A stretch of DNA of 64,000 nucleotides from Atopobium sp. (GCA_022732885.1 JAIJTS010000003.1:1-64000), one strand, 5' to 3'. Positions 7,568 to 16,780 are shown, counted from the stretch's first letter. Notes: a model not told the origin generated them from the letters alone. Numbers and translations: made by a program.

Positions 7568-8900
7568 TGGTTTCTTCTCCACTACGGTGTCCTCCAATCT
7601 GAGCATTTCTCTGACGTGCAGTTGCTTCGGGGAGCAAGTCCATTGCCTTAAGCAAAGAATTTTTACCAAACTTCTTTTTTATGGCATTGATTGTGTCTTG
7701 GCGCTGACGTTCTTTTTCTAGCTCATGTGTATCTTGAAAAAGCGATGTTTGAATACCCGAACCTGTTTCTTCTTGCGTATTTCCAAACGTAAGCCCTACT
7801 CTGTGAACGCTCTCTGAAGAAAGCACGCGCTCATCAAAGAAAGACAAAACTTCTGCCATAAGTTCATCTCTAGAGTTAGTAGGATAAGACAGCTTTTTAG
7901 TTCCACTGCTAGAAGGAATATGTCTTCTCCAACTTCTATAGTCTCCCGTTTGTCTTAGCTCTTCCATCTGACTCTCTGTTGCCGAGTAACCAATATAGAT
8001 ACCAATAGATGAGCAAACCAGCTTTTGCGTTACAAGCTCTAGCGACAACATTTCAACCATTTCTTTAAAGATAAGACGCGCGCCCGCTGTATCTCTGTTA
8101 TGGTCAAAAACCTGCGCGGTTGAAACAGAGTGGCTTTGAGACTTGTACGCCTTAATATCTGAAATAGTAGTTGGCTCAATACCCCATGCATGATCAATAA
8201 GAATTTCTGCATCAACACCAAATTCTTTATACAAAGGTTCTGTAGGCGCCATTGCAAGTTGTCCCATAGTATGGATATTCATTTTTTCAAGACGTTGTTG
8301 AATACCTGCACCGATGTGCCAAAAATCAGTTAAAGGCTTATGATTCCAAAGTTTAAGCTTGTACGATTCTTCATCAAGCTCACCAAAAAAGTTAGGACTA
8401 TGTTTAGCAGTAATATCAAGCGCAATTTTTGCCAAATATAGATTAGGACCTAAACCACAGGTAGCAGGAATACCAGTAGTTTTTGCTACATCTGCACGGA
8501 TCTTCTCGCCCAACTCTCTTGCCGAGCATCCGTAAAGCGATAAGTACGGTGTTACATCAATAAACGCCTCGTCAATGGAATATACGTGAATGTCTTCTGG
8601 TGCAATGTATTTGAGATACACCGAATAAACATCTGCAGATCGCTCCACATACAAGGCCATACGAGGAGGAGCTACCTCATACGTAAGATTTTTGGGAATC
8701 TCAAAAACGCGACAACGTCCAGGAACACCCAGCGCTCGAAGCGCAGGTGAAACTGCCAAACAGATTGTCTTTTCTGTCCTGGTAAGATCAGCCACAACAA
8801 GCTTGGCCTTCATGGGATCAAGGCCTCGCTCAACGCATTCAACTGATGCGTAGAAACTCTTTAAATCAATAACCAGGTACTGTTTTTGAGAAGGTGCCAT
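7557..8900 (-). CDS. Y-family translesion DNA polymerase (UmuC/UvrX type)
   Basis: This 447-residue protein copies damaged DNA. The catalytic palm shows LVIDLKSFYASVEC at the N-terminus and YSIDEAFIDV about residues 105-115; the aspartates bind Mg2+. A helix-hairpin-helix-like region (FWHIGAGIQQRLEKM) and a little-finger region (VHRVGLTFGN) follow. It has the UmuC/UvrX length rather than short DinB. Its start is 4 nt after the DJ-1 gene stop and its end overlaps the YolD gene, so the three form one unit. A clear ribosome binding site is missing, so its translation may depend on the upstream gene. Confidence 0.9.
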   Translation of the reverse strand: MAPSQKQYLVIDLKSFYASVECVERGLDPMKAKLVVADLTRTEKTICLAVSPALRALGVPGRCRVFEIPKNLTYEVAPPRMALYVERSADVYSVYLKYIAPEDIHVYSIDEAFIDVTPYLSLYGCSARELGEKIRADVAKTTGIPATCGLGPNLYLAKIALDITAKHSPNFFGELDEESYKLKLWNHKPLTDFWHIGAGIQQRLEKMNIHTMGQLAMAPTEPLYKEFGVDAEILIDHAWGIEPTTISDIKAYKSQSHSVSTAQVFDHNRDTAGARLIFKEMVEMLSLELVTQKLVCSSIGIYIGYSATESQMEELRQTGDYRSWRRHIPSSSGTKKLSYPTNSRDELMAEVLSFFDERVLSSESVHRVGLTFGNTQEETGSGIQTSLFQDTHELEKERQRQDTINAIKKKFGKNSLLKAMDLLPEATARQRNAQIGGHRSGEETNEA

Positions 8901-8903
8901 AGC

Positions 8904-9476
8904 CTAGATAAGCACAATACCTTTAGAAACTTTTTCTGCCACGCTATTGCCTACAAGATAACGGACAATCTCCAAGCCAAACTTGAGCGCTGTTCCTGCA
9001 CCCTGGCTGGTAATGAAAGAACCATCAACACAAACCGCGTCTTGAGAAAGATTGGCTCCATTCTCTGAAAGAAAGTGCTGGAAACCAGGATTGGAAGTAG
9101 CCACCTTACCCACAAGCAATCCGCGCTTAGCATAAATTGAAGGAGCTGCACAAATTGCAGCAAGCGGACGACCATCTGAAGCAAATGCATCAACCGCCTG
9201 CATAAGCGGCTTACACGCCTCAAGATTGGTAGTTCCAGGAAGACCGCCAGGAAGCACCAACATGCTGTAGTCATCAAACGAGACCTGACTGAGCAGCTTG
9301 TCCGTTAAAAACGTAACCTGGTGAGAAGAAGTTACACTCAAAGAATCAGAGATAGACACTTTGTCACAGGGAATACCTGCACGATACAGGACGTCGACAA
9401 CGCTTAGTCCTTCAATCTCTTCACAACCATCGGCAAAAAAGACAGCAACGCGCTTGTCAGTACATGGTGTAAACAT
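8904..9476 (-). CDS. DJ-1/PfpI family protein
   Basis: This is a 190-residue single-domain DJ-1 protein. FADGCEEIEGLSVVDVLYRAG holds the conserved Glu, VLPGGLPG is the loop before it, and AAICAAP carries the nucleophilic elbow Cys. Members act as glyoxalases/deglycases, chaperones or redox sensors; the precise role here is open. The frame extends to 9527, but GGGAG just before the ATG at 9476 sets the start. It is first in a unit with the Y-family polymerase and the YolD-like gene. Confidence 0.88.
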   Translation of the reverse strand: MFTPCTDKRVAVFFADGCEEIEGLSVVDVLYRAGIPCDKVSISDSLSVTSSHQVTFLTDKLLSQVSFDDYSMLVLPGGLPGTTNLEACKPLMQAVDAFASDGRPLAAICAAPSIYAKRGLLVGKVATSNPGFQHFLSENGANLSQDAVCVDGSFITSQGAGTALKFGLEIVRYLVGNSVAEKVSKGIVLI

Positions 9477-9525
9477 CTGACTCCCTTCTCGACTAAAACT
9501 AGTACAAGTGTACGCCTTTTCACAC

Positions 9526-9559
9526 AAAAAAGGACACTCAAGTTTGTGCTTGAGTGTCC
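9526..9559 (-). terminator. rho-independent terminator after the EIIA gene
   Basis: GGACACTCAAG (9532-9542) pairs perfectly with CTTGAGTGTCC (9549-9559). On the minus strand TTTTTTGTGTG follows. It ends PTS EIIA transcription before the DJ-1 gene. Confidence 0.9.
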
Positions 9560-9627
9560 AAAAATTTACCCAGTTAGACTGTTGTAGAAAGTAATTCTAC
9601 AACCTTTTTGTAATCTGGCGAGAAAAC

Positions 9628-10086
9628 CTACTCCTCGCTAATTCCCTCGTTAATAGCCTGAGCAATGACTTCCTGATCATTAGAGCTACGAAGTAGAGAC
9701 TTAAACTCATCTCTCATCAGAAGAACAGCGGTTTTAGAAAGAAGTCTGATGTGAGTAGTGCCAGCCTCTCCATCTGGAACAAGCAGAGCAATAGCAATAT
9801 CAACAGGCTTTTCATCAAAGGAAGGCCACTCAAGTGGGGTGTTATTCTTGAAGACAAGGACAGTTGCATCTTTAATGGCTGCATCTTTTGCGTGAGGAAC
9901 TGCAAAACCATCAGTCATGCCAGTCTCACCCATAGCTTCACGAACTAAGAAAGCATTATAAACAGCATCTGCATTTTCAGTTATGCCAGCCTCCTGAGCC
10001 TTTTCAGCAAGAAAACGCAGGACTTCATCACGGCTCGCTGCGTTCTGGTTAACAAAAACGTTATCTGCTTTAACAAAACCGCTCAT
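9628..10086 (-). CDS. stand-alone PTS EIIA, fructose/mannitol type
   Basis: This 152-residue PTS_EIIA_2 domain accepts phosphate from HPr on the histidine in GFAVPHAKD. The frame continues to 10101, but GGAAGG seven nt before the ATG at 10086 (MSGFVKADN) marks the start. No EIIB or EIIC gene lies nearby and the protein has no regulator domain. It may serve a permease encoded elsewhere or have a regulatory (PtsN-like) role. It ends at a strong terminator; the 10-mer TGGCGAGAAA starts 3 nt downstream of the stop. Confidence 0.9.
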   Translation of the reverse strand: MSGFVKADNVFVNQNAASRDEVLRFLAEKAQEAGITENADAVYNAFLVREAMGETGMTDGFAVPHAKDAAIKDATVLVFKNNTPLEWPSFDEKPVDIAIALLVPDGEAGTTHIRLLSKTAVLLMRDEFKSLLRSSNDQEVIAQAINEGISEE

Positions 10087-10153
10087 GAAACTTCCTTCCA
10101 TATTTTTGAACCTTTGGGGCTCAGTACCTTTGTATGTAGTAATGATACCCGCA

Positions 10154-10159
10154 ATTATA
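10154..10159 (-). promoter_or_regulatory. candidate -10 box for the EIIA gene
   Basis: A perfect TATAAT on the minus strand lies in the 94-bp gap between the alcohol dehydrogenase stop and the EIIA start, about 70 nt before the start codon. No good -35 is visible 16-18 bp upstream. Confidence 0.3.
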
Positions 10160-10180
10160 CAAATTTCACCTTGAGAAACT

Positions 10181-11374
10181 CTAGTTTAAAGCCATGGTAA
10201 GAATCTTTTGAACGTCTGCTGTCTTTAGTTGCATAAAATTGCCTGCATGATGTCCACCACGTGCGTCAATTGTGCCTTGAGCCATCTGAAGGATATCTTC
10301 TTCTGTTGGAGCAATTCCAAGTTCAGCAAGGGAAGTTGGCATTCCAATTGCATGACACCATTGATTCCAAGCTTCAATTCCTGCAAGACCCGTAGCGGTT
10401 GGATTATGAAAGTTATTTTGGACTCCAAAGACATTTACCGCAAACTGAGCAAAGCGCTCTGGATCTTGACCCATAACATACCGAGCCCAACTTGCCCAAA
10501 TAGCTGTAAGACCAGCACCATGAGCCACGTCATACTTTGCACTAAGCTCATGTTCAATAGCATGAGAGGCAAAATCACTTACACGACCAGTGCCGGTAAG
10601 TCCACAATGAGAAAGCGACGATGCCCAAAGTAAATCTGCGCGGGCAGCGTAGTTCTCTGGCTCTTTAACTGCTATCAAAACAGCTTCTTTTACCGTACGT
10701 AAAAGTCCCTCAGCAAGCTCATCAGTGAGCGCCACGTCCTTCTCGAGCGTAAAGTAGCGCTCCATGGTGTGCATCATGATGTCTGCGCCTGTGGATGCCG
10801 TCTGATAAGCACTTACAGAATAGGTAAGCTCTGGGTTCATAATGGCAAAGCAAGGCCTACCACTCTGATGATGATAAGAACGTTTAAGAACGCGACCATC
10901 AGCAAGCGTAATGTTCATAACAGAAGAGTCTGAGGTCTCAGAGCCAGTTCCAGCGATAGTTGAAATGACACCTATAGGAACTGCCTTTGAAACGCTGACC
11001 TTATGTAAATACAGATCTTCAAGAGAAACATCGTTGGCTAAGCCGTATGCAATTGCTTTAGCAGAATCCATGACAGAGCCGCCGCCGATTGCCAAAATAA
11101 AGTCAACGCCTTCGCGTTTGCCCAGCTCTACAGCTTCTTCTGCAAGCTCTAAGCGAGGGTTAGGAACAACGCCTCCACAGTCAACAAAAGCAATTCCTGC
11201 ATCGCTTAAAAGCTGATGGATCTGGGCAAGCAAACCACTCTTTACTACATGGTTTCCGCCAAAATGTACGAGAACCTTAGTGCCCCCATGAGCAGAGACA
11301 AGTTCTGCTGCGCGAAGATGAGTGTCTTTTCCAAAAACCACCTGAGTAGGTACGACATACTCAAAATTAACCAT
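10181..11374 (-). CDS. iron-containing alcohol dehydrogenase (butanol dehydrogenase type)
   Basis: This 397-residue group III alcohol dehydrogenase oxidises or reduces alcohols/aldehydes with NAD(P)H in fermentation. The dinucleotide-binding region shows AIGGGSVMDSAKAIAYG. Metal ligands appear in the order Asp (TGADIMMHTMERYF), His (DFASHAIEHELS) and His (YDVAHGAGLTAIWASW). The length and the VVFGKDTHLR N-terminus fit the YqdH/Bdh subgroup. AAAGG precedes the ATG. The substrate is not predictable from sequence alone. Confidence 0.92.
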   Translation of the reverse strand: MVNFEYVVPTQVVFGKDTHLRAAELVSAHGGTKVLVHFGGNHVVKSGLLAQIHQLLSDAGIAFVDCGGVVPNPRLELAEEAVELGKREGVDFILAIGGGSVMDSAKAIAYGLANDVSLEDLYLHKVSVSKAVPIGVISTIAGTGSETSDSSVMNITLADGRVLKRSYHHQSGRPCFAIMNPELTYSVSAYQTASTGADIMMHTMERYFTLEKDVALTDELAEGLLRTVKEAVLIAVKEPENYAARADLLWASSLSHCGLTGTGRVSDFASHAIEHELSAKYDVAHGAGLTAIWASWARYVMGQDPERFAQFAVNVFGVQNNFHNPTATGLAGIEAWNQWCHAIGMPTSLAELGIAPTEEDILQMAQGTIDARGGHHAGNFMQLKTADVQKILTMALN

Positions 11375-11408
11375 TACGAAAGACCTTTCTTACCTACTCG
11401 ATCTGCAT

Positions 11409-12293
11409 TTAAGCGCGAGGTTCTTCTCCCCACCAGAATGTTGCAACAGTTCCAGGACCAGTATGAACACCAATAGTTGCACCAATAGTGAAGATATCAA
11501 TATCTCCTACCTGAGGAAGTTTTTCTTGAATTAGCTCTTTAACAACCTCAGCATCAGAGGCACACTCGGAGTTAGAAATAAATACCTTACGTGTGTATGC
11601 GCTTTTGTGCTCAGCAGTCTGAGACATAACCTCAACAATGCGAGTTATTGCTTTCTTCTTACCACGTGCCTTCTCTTTAACCGCTAAAGTGCCATCGGCC
11701 TCAACATCCATAACTGGACAAATATTAAGCATGCCACCAAGCAAACCAGCAGTCTTGGAAATACGGCCACCGCGTACAAAGAAGGTCAAATCTGTTGAGA
11801 AGAACCATCCATACACACGATGACGAGCATCTTTAGCCCACGCAACGGCTTCTTCAAAAGAAAGGCCCTTATCGCGCTGGTCAGCAAGACCGTCTACCAG
11901 TAGTCCATATCCAGAAGATGCCTGAAGAGAATCTACAACTTCAATCTTTCTGTTTGGAAACTCCTGCTCAATCTCTGCCTTTGCCTGACAAGCAGACTCA
12001 TATGTTCCAGAAACGCCCGAACTCAACGTAACATGAATAACGTCTTTACCCTCCTCGAGGAAAGGACGCCAGAAGGCCATATACTCACCAATTGATACCT
12101 GTGAAGTGCGACACTCAGCTCCTGCGAGCATTTTTCTATAAAGGTCAGCTGGCGCATTAGTGCGGCCAAAGTCATCCTTACACTGAACATTATCAAGCTC
12201 ATAGTTAAAATACACGTACTTCACATCACGTGACTGAAGGTACTTCTCACTTACATCGGCCGTAGAACAACAGGTCAGAACGTAATTGGACAT
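11409..12293 (-). CDS. DegV/FakB family fatty-acid-binding protein
   Basis: This 294-residue DegV protein begins with the CSTADVSEKYL segment and carries HVTLSSGVSGTYESA, which contacts the lipid carboxylate in FakB structures. FVRGGRISKTAG is a further family signature. FakB proteins present exogenous fatty acids to the kinase FakA; no fakA lies beside it. The gene starts after AAGGAGACATGT and is divergent from the EamA gene. Confidence 0.9.
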   Translation of the reverse strand: MSNYVLTCCSTADVSEKYLQSRDVKYVYFNYELDNVQCKDDFGRTNAPADLYRKMLAGAECRTSQVSIGEYMAFWRPFLEEGKDVIHVTLSSGVSGTYESACQAKAEIEQEFPNRKIEVVDSLQASSGYGLLVDGLADQRDKGLSFEEAVAWAKDARHRVYGWFFSTDLTFFVRGGRISKTAGLLGGMLNICPVMDVEADGTLAVKEKARGKKKAITRIVEVMSQTAEHKSAYTRKVFISNSECASDAEVVKELIQEKLPQVGDIDIFTIGATIGVHTGPGTVATFWWGEEPRA

Positions 12294-12435
12294 ACATGTC
12301 TCCTTGAAATATCTTCTAACTTAAAAACAACCGTACAAACTTATTTTTTGGTGCAAAAGTGAGTATACTTCTTATCCCATTTTTATGCTGCTTGTGGAAC
12401 GCTTCAGATGCAAAATCACGTATACTTGCACGCGT

Positions 12436-12463
12436 TTGATTTTCTTAAAATACTATGTATAAC
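12436..12463 (+). promoter_or_regulatory. candidate promoter of the EamA gene
   Basis: TTGATT (12436-12441), a 16-bp spacer and TATAAC (12458-12463) lie 34 bp before the GTG start, in the divergent degV/eamA gap. An alternative set, TTGCAC-17-AATACT, overlaps it. Both are moderate matches. Confidence 0.35.
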
Positions 12464-12496
12464 TTTGCTTTTACTTTCGACAGAAACGGATAGCGC

Positions 12497-13444
12497 GTGG
12501 CACCATTAGATCTTTCTTCTAAAAGCTCTCCCAAACTCACCCTTAATACTTCATCTGCACTTATATGGAAATTTGCCCTTCTTGTTTGCGCCCTTATCTG
12601 GGGAGGGTCTTTTGTTGTTATCAAAGATGCAATTAATTACATCTCAGCAGCTTGGCTCATGACTTTACGTTTTCTTATTGCAGTAGTTATTGTAGCCATC
12701 ATCTTTAGAAAAAATCTCAAAGAGCACTTGGATGCGACTCATCTTAAATACGGCGTGCTCTTAGGGGTTCTCAACGGTTTAGGATATTTGTTCCAAAACA
12801 TGGCACTTGCCTATACAACAGCTGGTAAAGTTGCTTTTATCGCTTCAATTTATTGTGCAATGATTCCATTTGTAAACTGGCTTATTGCAAAGAAGAAACC
12901 CCATGGAACTAGCATTTTTGCGGCCTTCTTATGCGTAGCTGGCGTTGGCCTTATCTCGCTAGGATCTGACCTCTCGTTTTCATTTGGTTTAGGAGAGCAG
13001 ATGACCTTACTCTCAGCCATTATTTTTGCCTTTGACTTTGTACTGATAGCTGAGCTAGCCCATAAATATGACATTATTACGCTCACAGTGATACAGCTAG
13101 GCGTAAGTGCTCTCCCCTGTATTATTTACGCACTTTGTTTTGAAACAATGCCTAACTTCTTAGCACTACCTATAAATGCTTGGACAGCACTCGCCTACAT
13201 CACTATTATTGCAACAGCGCTAACAGGCGTTTTACAAAACCGTTCTCAAAAGTCAGTTGCACCCGTTCAAGCTTCACTGATTATCTCTCTGGACAGTATT
13301 TTTGCAGCAGTTTTTGGCGTCATCTTTCTGGCCGAAATCATTACCCCTACAATTTTTCTTGGTTTCATTGTTATCTTTGTAGCAATCTTTATTAGTGAGC
13401 TGGGCGAGAAACCCGCAGAACCCCAAACTGCTTCAGAAAACTAA
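12497..13444 (+). CDS. EamA/DMT-superfamily transporter
   Basis: This 315-residue integral membrane protein has about ten hydrophobic helices in two EamA repeats. The first repeat opens with ALIWGGSFVVIKDAI and the second with LSAIIFAFDFVLIAELA. It is probably an inner-membrane metabolite exporter/importer; the substrate is unknown. The first possible start is GTG at 12497 with only a weak ribosome binding site, so the exact N-terminus is uncertain. It ends at a bidirectional terminator shared with nrdG. Confidence 0.88.
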   Translation: MAPLDLSSKSSPKLTLNTSSALIWKFALLVCALIWGGSFVVIKDAINYISAAWLMTLRFLIAVVIVAIIFRKNLKEHLDATHLKYGVLLGVLNGLGYLFQNMALAYTTAGKVAFIASIYCAMIPFVNWLIAKKKPHGTSIFAAFLCVAGVGLISLGSDLSFSFGLGEQMTLLSAIIFAFDFVLIAELAHKYDIITLTVIQLGVSALPCIIYALCFETMPNFLALPINAWTALAYITIIATALTGVLQNRSQKSVAPVQASLIISLDSIFAAVFGVIFLAEIITPTIFLGFIVIFVAIFISELGEKPAEPQTASEN

Positions 13445-13470
13445 AACTCTCTCACAAAGCGTAACTAAGC

Positions 13471-13497
13471 AAAAAGCCCGCAGATGCGGGCTTTTTT
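13471..13497. terminator. bidirectional terminator between eamA and nrdG
   Basis: AGCCCGCA and TGCGGGCT form an 8-bp stem (13475-13492) flanked by AAAAA and TTTTTT, so it can terminate both convergent genes. Confidence 0.92.
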
Positions 13498-13513
13498 CAC
13501 ATGCTCATAACTT

Positions 13514-14056
13514 CTACATCTCACGAGAGCTCATCATTGGTCCGTCAGACCAAAGGGTAATCTCTCCTGAAGTCAACGTTTTTGGTACATCAATAAGACG
13601 CTGGTTAGAGGAGCCTCTAAAACGCAAGGTAATATCATGGAGACTCTGAACCCATGGTCCGTCTACCAGAACGTCTATACAAGACAGAATACGATCAGTG
13701 TACTCTGTGTGCCACTTTCCCTGAGTCAACTGGTCCCAGGTGTGACCCGAATACATCCAGATGCTCTTTTGTGGATAGGTAGCCCTGACCTTCTCGACAA
13801 ACTCAACAAGACCTTCTTGGTTTTCTGGCTCAAAAGGCTCTCCACCAAGAATAGAAAGGCCGTTGATATAGACAGGTGCTAAGGAGTCAATAATCTCTTG
13901 CTCAACTTCTGGAGTAAACTCTCCGCCGCTCTTAAAGTCCCATGCCTCGTAATTAAAGCAGCCTTCACAGTGCAGACGACAGCCTGAGACAAACAGAGTT
14001 GTTCTTACGCCAACGCCGTTTGCAATATCTGAAAACTTAATATTTGAATAGTTCAT
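13514..14056 (-). CDS. nrdG: anaerobic ribonucleotide reductase activase NrdG
   Basis: This 180-residue radical-SAM enzyme makes the glycyl radical in NrdD. The cluster-binding motif is SGCRLHCEGCF (CxxxCxxC), near residues 29-37. The GGEPF motif (LSILGGEPFEPENQ) contacts SAM. It lies directly downstream of nrdD on the same strand, but a terminator hairpin sits between them, so NrdG is probably made in smaller amounts. AAAGG precedes the ATG. Confidence 0.95.
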   Translation of the reverse strand: MNYSNIKFSDIANGVGVRTTLFVSGCRLHCEGCFNYEAWDFKSGGEFTPEVEQEIIDSLAPVYINGLSILGGEPFEPENQEGLVEFVEKVRATYPQKSIWMYSGHTWDQLTQGKWHTEYTDRILSCIDVLVDGPWVQSLHDITLRFRGSSNQRLIDVPKTLTSGEITLWSDGPMMSSREM

Positions 14057-14111
14057 ACATAACCTTTGATGGGTAACCTCCGCATATTTTGGATGTTACC
14101 TGATATAGATA

Positions 14112-14150
14112 ATAAAAACGAGCAGAAGGGCTTAGGTGCTCTTCTGCTCG
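14112..14150 (-). terminator. terminator/attenuator between nrdD and nrdG
   Basis: CGAGCAGAAG (14119-14128) pairs with CTTCTGCTCG (14141-14150). On the minus strand TTTTTATTATC follows. It lies inside the nrdD-nrdG unit, about 20 nt after the nrdD stop. Confidence 0.85.
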
Positions 14151-14169
14151 CTTGTCTAGTACATAAAAC

Positions 14170-16392
14170 TTAGAGGTGAAGGACGCGGTCCTTAATCTCC
14201 TGAGTACGGCCCTGGTTCCAGAACTGGGTACCAATGTAGCCGCAGGTACGACGAGCAACGTTCATCTTGGTCTGGTCACGGTTGCCGCAGTGTGGGCACT
14301 CCCAAACCAGCTTGCCATCCTCTTCAACAATCTGAATCTCACCGTCATAACCACACTCCTGGCAGAAGTCAGACTTGGTATTGAGCTCTGCATACATGAT
14401 GTGGTCATAGATGAACTGCATGACACTAAGAACAGCCTCGATGTTGTCCTGCATGTTAGGAACCTCAACGTAAGAGATTGCTCCACCTGGGGAAAGACGC
14501 TGGAACTCAGACTCAAACTGAAGCTTCTGGAATGCGTCAATCTCTTCTGCAACGTGAACGTGGTAGCTGTTGGTGATGTAGCCCTTATCGGTGATGCCAG
14601 GGATAACACCGAAGCGACGCTGAAGTGCCTTAGCAAACTTGTAGGTGGTGGACTCAAGAGGAGTTCCATAGAGGGAGTAATCGATATCCTCTGCATCTTT
14701 CCACTCGGTGCACTTATCGTTCATGTGCTGCATAACCTGGAGAGCAAATGGAGTTGCCTCTTTATCGGTGTGGCTGTGACCAGTCATAGCCTTAACGCAC
14801 TCATACAGGCCTGCATAACCAAGGGAGATAGTGGAGTATCCGCCGTAAAGCAGTGGATCGATAACCTCACCTTTGTCAAGACGAGCAAGTGCGCCGTACT
14901 GCCAAAGGATAGGAGCAGCATCAGACAGGGTGCCCTTCAGGCGATCGTGACGTGCACGAAGTGCGCGGTGGCAAAGCTCAAGACGCTCGTCAAAGATCTT
15001 CCAGAACTTGTCCATATCGCGACCAGCAGAAAGAGCAACGTCAGGAAGGTTGATGGTTACAACACCCTGGTTGAAGCGGCCATAATACTTAGGCTTGTTT
15101 GGCTCATAGTTCTTTGCGCGAGCAACGTTGTTGAAGCCATTGCCAGAACGGTCTGGAGTCAGGAAGGAACGGCAGCCCATGCAAGTGAAGGTATCGCCCT
15201 CACCTTCCTTCTCGCCCTTAGAAAGCTTGTACTCCTTCATCTTCTTCTCAGAGATGTAGTCAGGAACAAGACGGCGAGCGGTGCACTTTGCAGCCATCTG
15301 AGTGAGGTAGAAGTACTTGGAATCCTCGTAAACATTGTCCTCTTCAAGAACGTAGATAAGCTTAGGGAATGCAGGGGTGATCCAGACACCTTCCTCGTTC
15401 TTTACGCCCTGGTAACGCTGGCGGAGCATCTCCTCAATGATGAGAGCAAGGTCTTTCTTCTCCTGCTCACTCTTTGCCTCGTTGAGGTACATAAAGACGG
15501 TAATGAAAGGAGCCTGACCATTGGTAGTCATCAAAGTGACAACCTGGTACTGAATGGTCTGAACGCCACGAGAAACCTCGTCACGAAGACGCTTCTCAAC
15601 CATCTCGTTGAGCTGCTCAGCAGAAAGCTCAACACCAACGGAATTCATCTCTTCCATAACGGTCTTGCGAATCTTCTTACGAGAAACATCAACAAATGGA
15701 GCAAGATGAGCCAGGGAGATGGACTGACCACCGTACTGGCAGGATGCTACCTGAGCAATAATCTGAGTTGCAATGTTGCATGCGGTAGAGAAGCTGTGTG
15801 GACGCTCAATCAGAGTACCGGAGATAACCGTGCCATTCTGCAGCATGTCATCAAGGTTGATGAGGTCGCAGTTGTGCATGTGCTGCGCAAAGTAATCGGA
15901 ATCGTGGAAGTGAATGAGTCCCTCATTGTGAGCAGCAACAATATCCGCTGCAAGAAGCTCACGCTGAACAAGGTCCTTAGAAACCTCACCAGCCATGTAG
16001 TCACGCTGAACAGAAACAACGGTAGGGTTCTTGTTGGAGTTTTCCTGCTTGACTTCCTCGTTGTTGCACTCAATCAGAGACAGAATCTTGTCATCAGTGG
16101 TGTTCTTGTGACGCTTCTGATTCTGAAGGTAACGATAAATGATGTACTTACGAGCAACCTCAAAGCGGTCAAGAGCCATAAGCTGATCCTCGACAAGGTC
16201 CTGGATCTCTTCGACGGTGACGGTGTGTCCAGCCTTCTCACACTCATCAGTAACGTTGAGGGAAGCAAACTGAATCTCACGCTCAGTCAGGCGCTGATCC
16301 TCAGGGACCTCTGCGTTAGCCTTAGCGATTGCGTTAACAATCTTCTCAACCTCGAAGGTAACCTCTGAGCCATTGCGCTTGATAATCTTCAT
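14170..16392 (-). CDS. nrdD: anaerobic ribonucleoside-triphosphate reductase NrdD
   Basis: It reduces ribonucleoside triphosphates to deoxy forms without oxygen. In order it shows an N-terminal ATP-cone (MKIIKRNGSEVTFEVEKI), the barrel segment with IHFHDSDYFAQHMHNCD, a CxxC/CxxC zinc site (CQECGYDG ... CPHCGNRD), and the glycyl-radical loop RRTCGYIG about 18 residues from the end. It is 740 residues from ATG 16392, which has AGGAG at 7 nt; the frame opens earlier at 16458. The leader carries two NrdR boxes, which indicates repression by NrdR-(d)ATP. Confidence 0.97.
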   Translation of the reverse strand: MKIIKRNGSEVTFEVEKIVNAIAKANAEVPEDQRLTEREIQFASLNVTDECEKAGHTVTVEEIQDLVEDQLMALDRFEVARKYIIYRYLQNQKRHKNTTDDKILSLIECNNEEVKQENSNKNPTVVSVQRDYMAGEVSKDLVQRELLAADIVAAHNEGLIHFHDSDYFAQHMHNCDLINLDDMLQNGTVISGTLIERPHSFSTACNIATQIIAQVASCQYGGQSISLAHLAPFVDVSRKKIRKTVMEEMNSVGVELSAEQLNEMVEKRLRDEVSRGVQTIQYQVVTLMTTNGQAPFITVFMYLNEAKSEQEKKDLALIIEEMLRQRYQGVKNEEGVWITPAFPKLIYVLEEDNVYEDSKYFYLTQMAAKCTARRLVPDYISEKKMKEYKLSKGEKEGEGDTFTCMGCRSFLTPDRSGNGFNNVARAKNYEPNKPKYYGRFNQGVVTINLPDVALSAGRDMDKFWKIFDERLELCHRALRARHDRLKGTLSDAAPILWQYGALARLDKGEVIDPLLYGGYSTISLGYAGLYECVKAMTGHSHTDKEATPFALQVMQHMNDKCTEWKDAEDIDYSLYGTPLESTTYKFAKALQRRFGVIPGITDKGYITNSYHVHVAEEIDAFQKLQFESEFQRLSPGGAISYVEVPNMQDNIEAVLSVMQFIYDHIMYAELNTKSDFCQECGYDGEIQIVEEDGKLVWECPHCGNRDQTKMNVARRTCGYIGTQFWNQGRTQEIKDRVLHL

Positions 16393-16525
16393 GTGCAAAC
16401 TCCTTGAACAAACGTTGGTGAAAGCGACGCTTTCATGCGTGTTTAATTGGATTATCACTGCGGTTCCTAAGCTTTTGCCTAAGCGAAGTGATTGGGAACC
16501 CGCTTGTGTGACGGGAACTACTATG

Positions 16526-16573
16526 CCACAACTTATAGTGTTTGAGTTCGAGAACTATAACAATATATTGTGA
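16526..16573 (-). promoter_or_regulatory. tandem NrdR boxes upstream of nrdD
   Basis: CCACAACTTATAGTGT (16526-16541) and TAACAATATATTGTGA (16558-16573) each match 13 of 16 positions of the NrdR consensus ACACWATATATWGTGT. The second contains the perfect palindrome ACAATATATTGT. Their offset is 32 bp, three helical turns, which is the usual spacing of NrdR box pairs. Confidence 0.8.
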
Positions 16574-16780
16574 AATTTCCACATGAATAAAAATTATGTA
16601 TTGACACGTTTTAGCAATCAATATCTCTGCAGGTAGAAAATTAGCTAGAAACTTCACTAATTACAAAATTTTTTAATAGTCAAAAAATAATTCAAATTTT
16701 TGTATGTAGGCATTCGTCGCCTTTCACAAATGCGCCACAATTCGCCTCTCAGTGCTCACTTTTGTTAAGCATTGAGATAA

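Noticed and set aside
14176..16368. 730-codon open frame on the plus strand opposite nrdD
   Set aside because: NrdD on the other strand has all family motifs. The antisense frame has a Leu/Val/Asn/Thr-rich product, no ribosome binding site, and mirrors the codon bias of nrdD.
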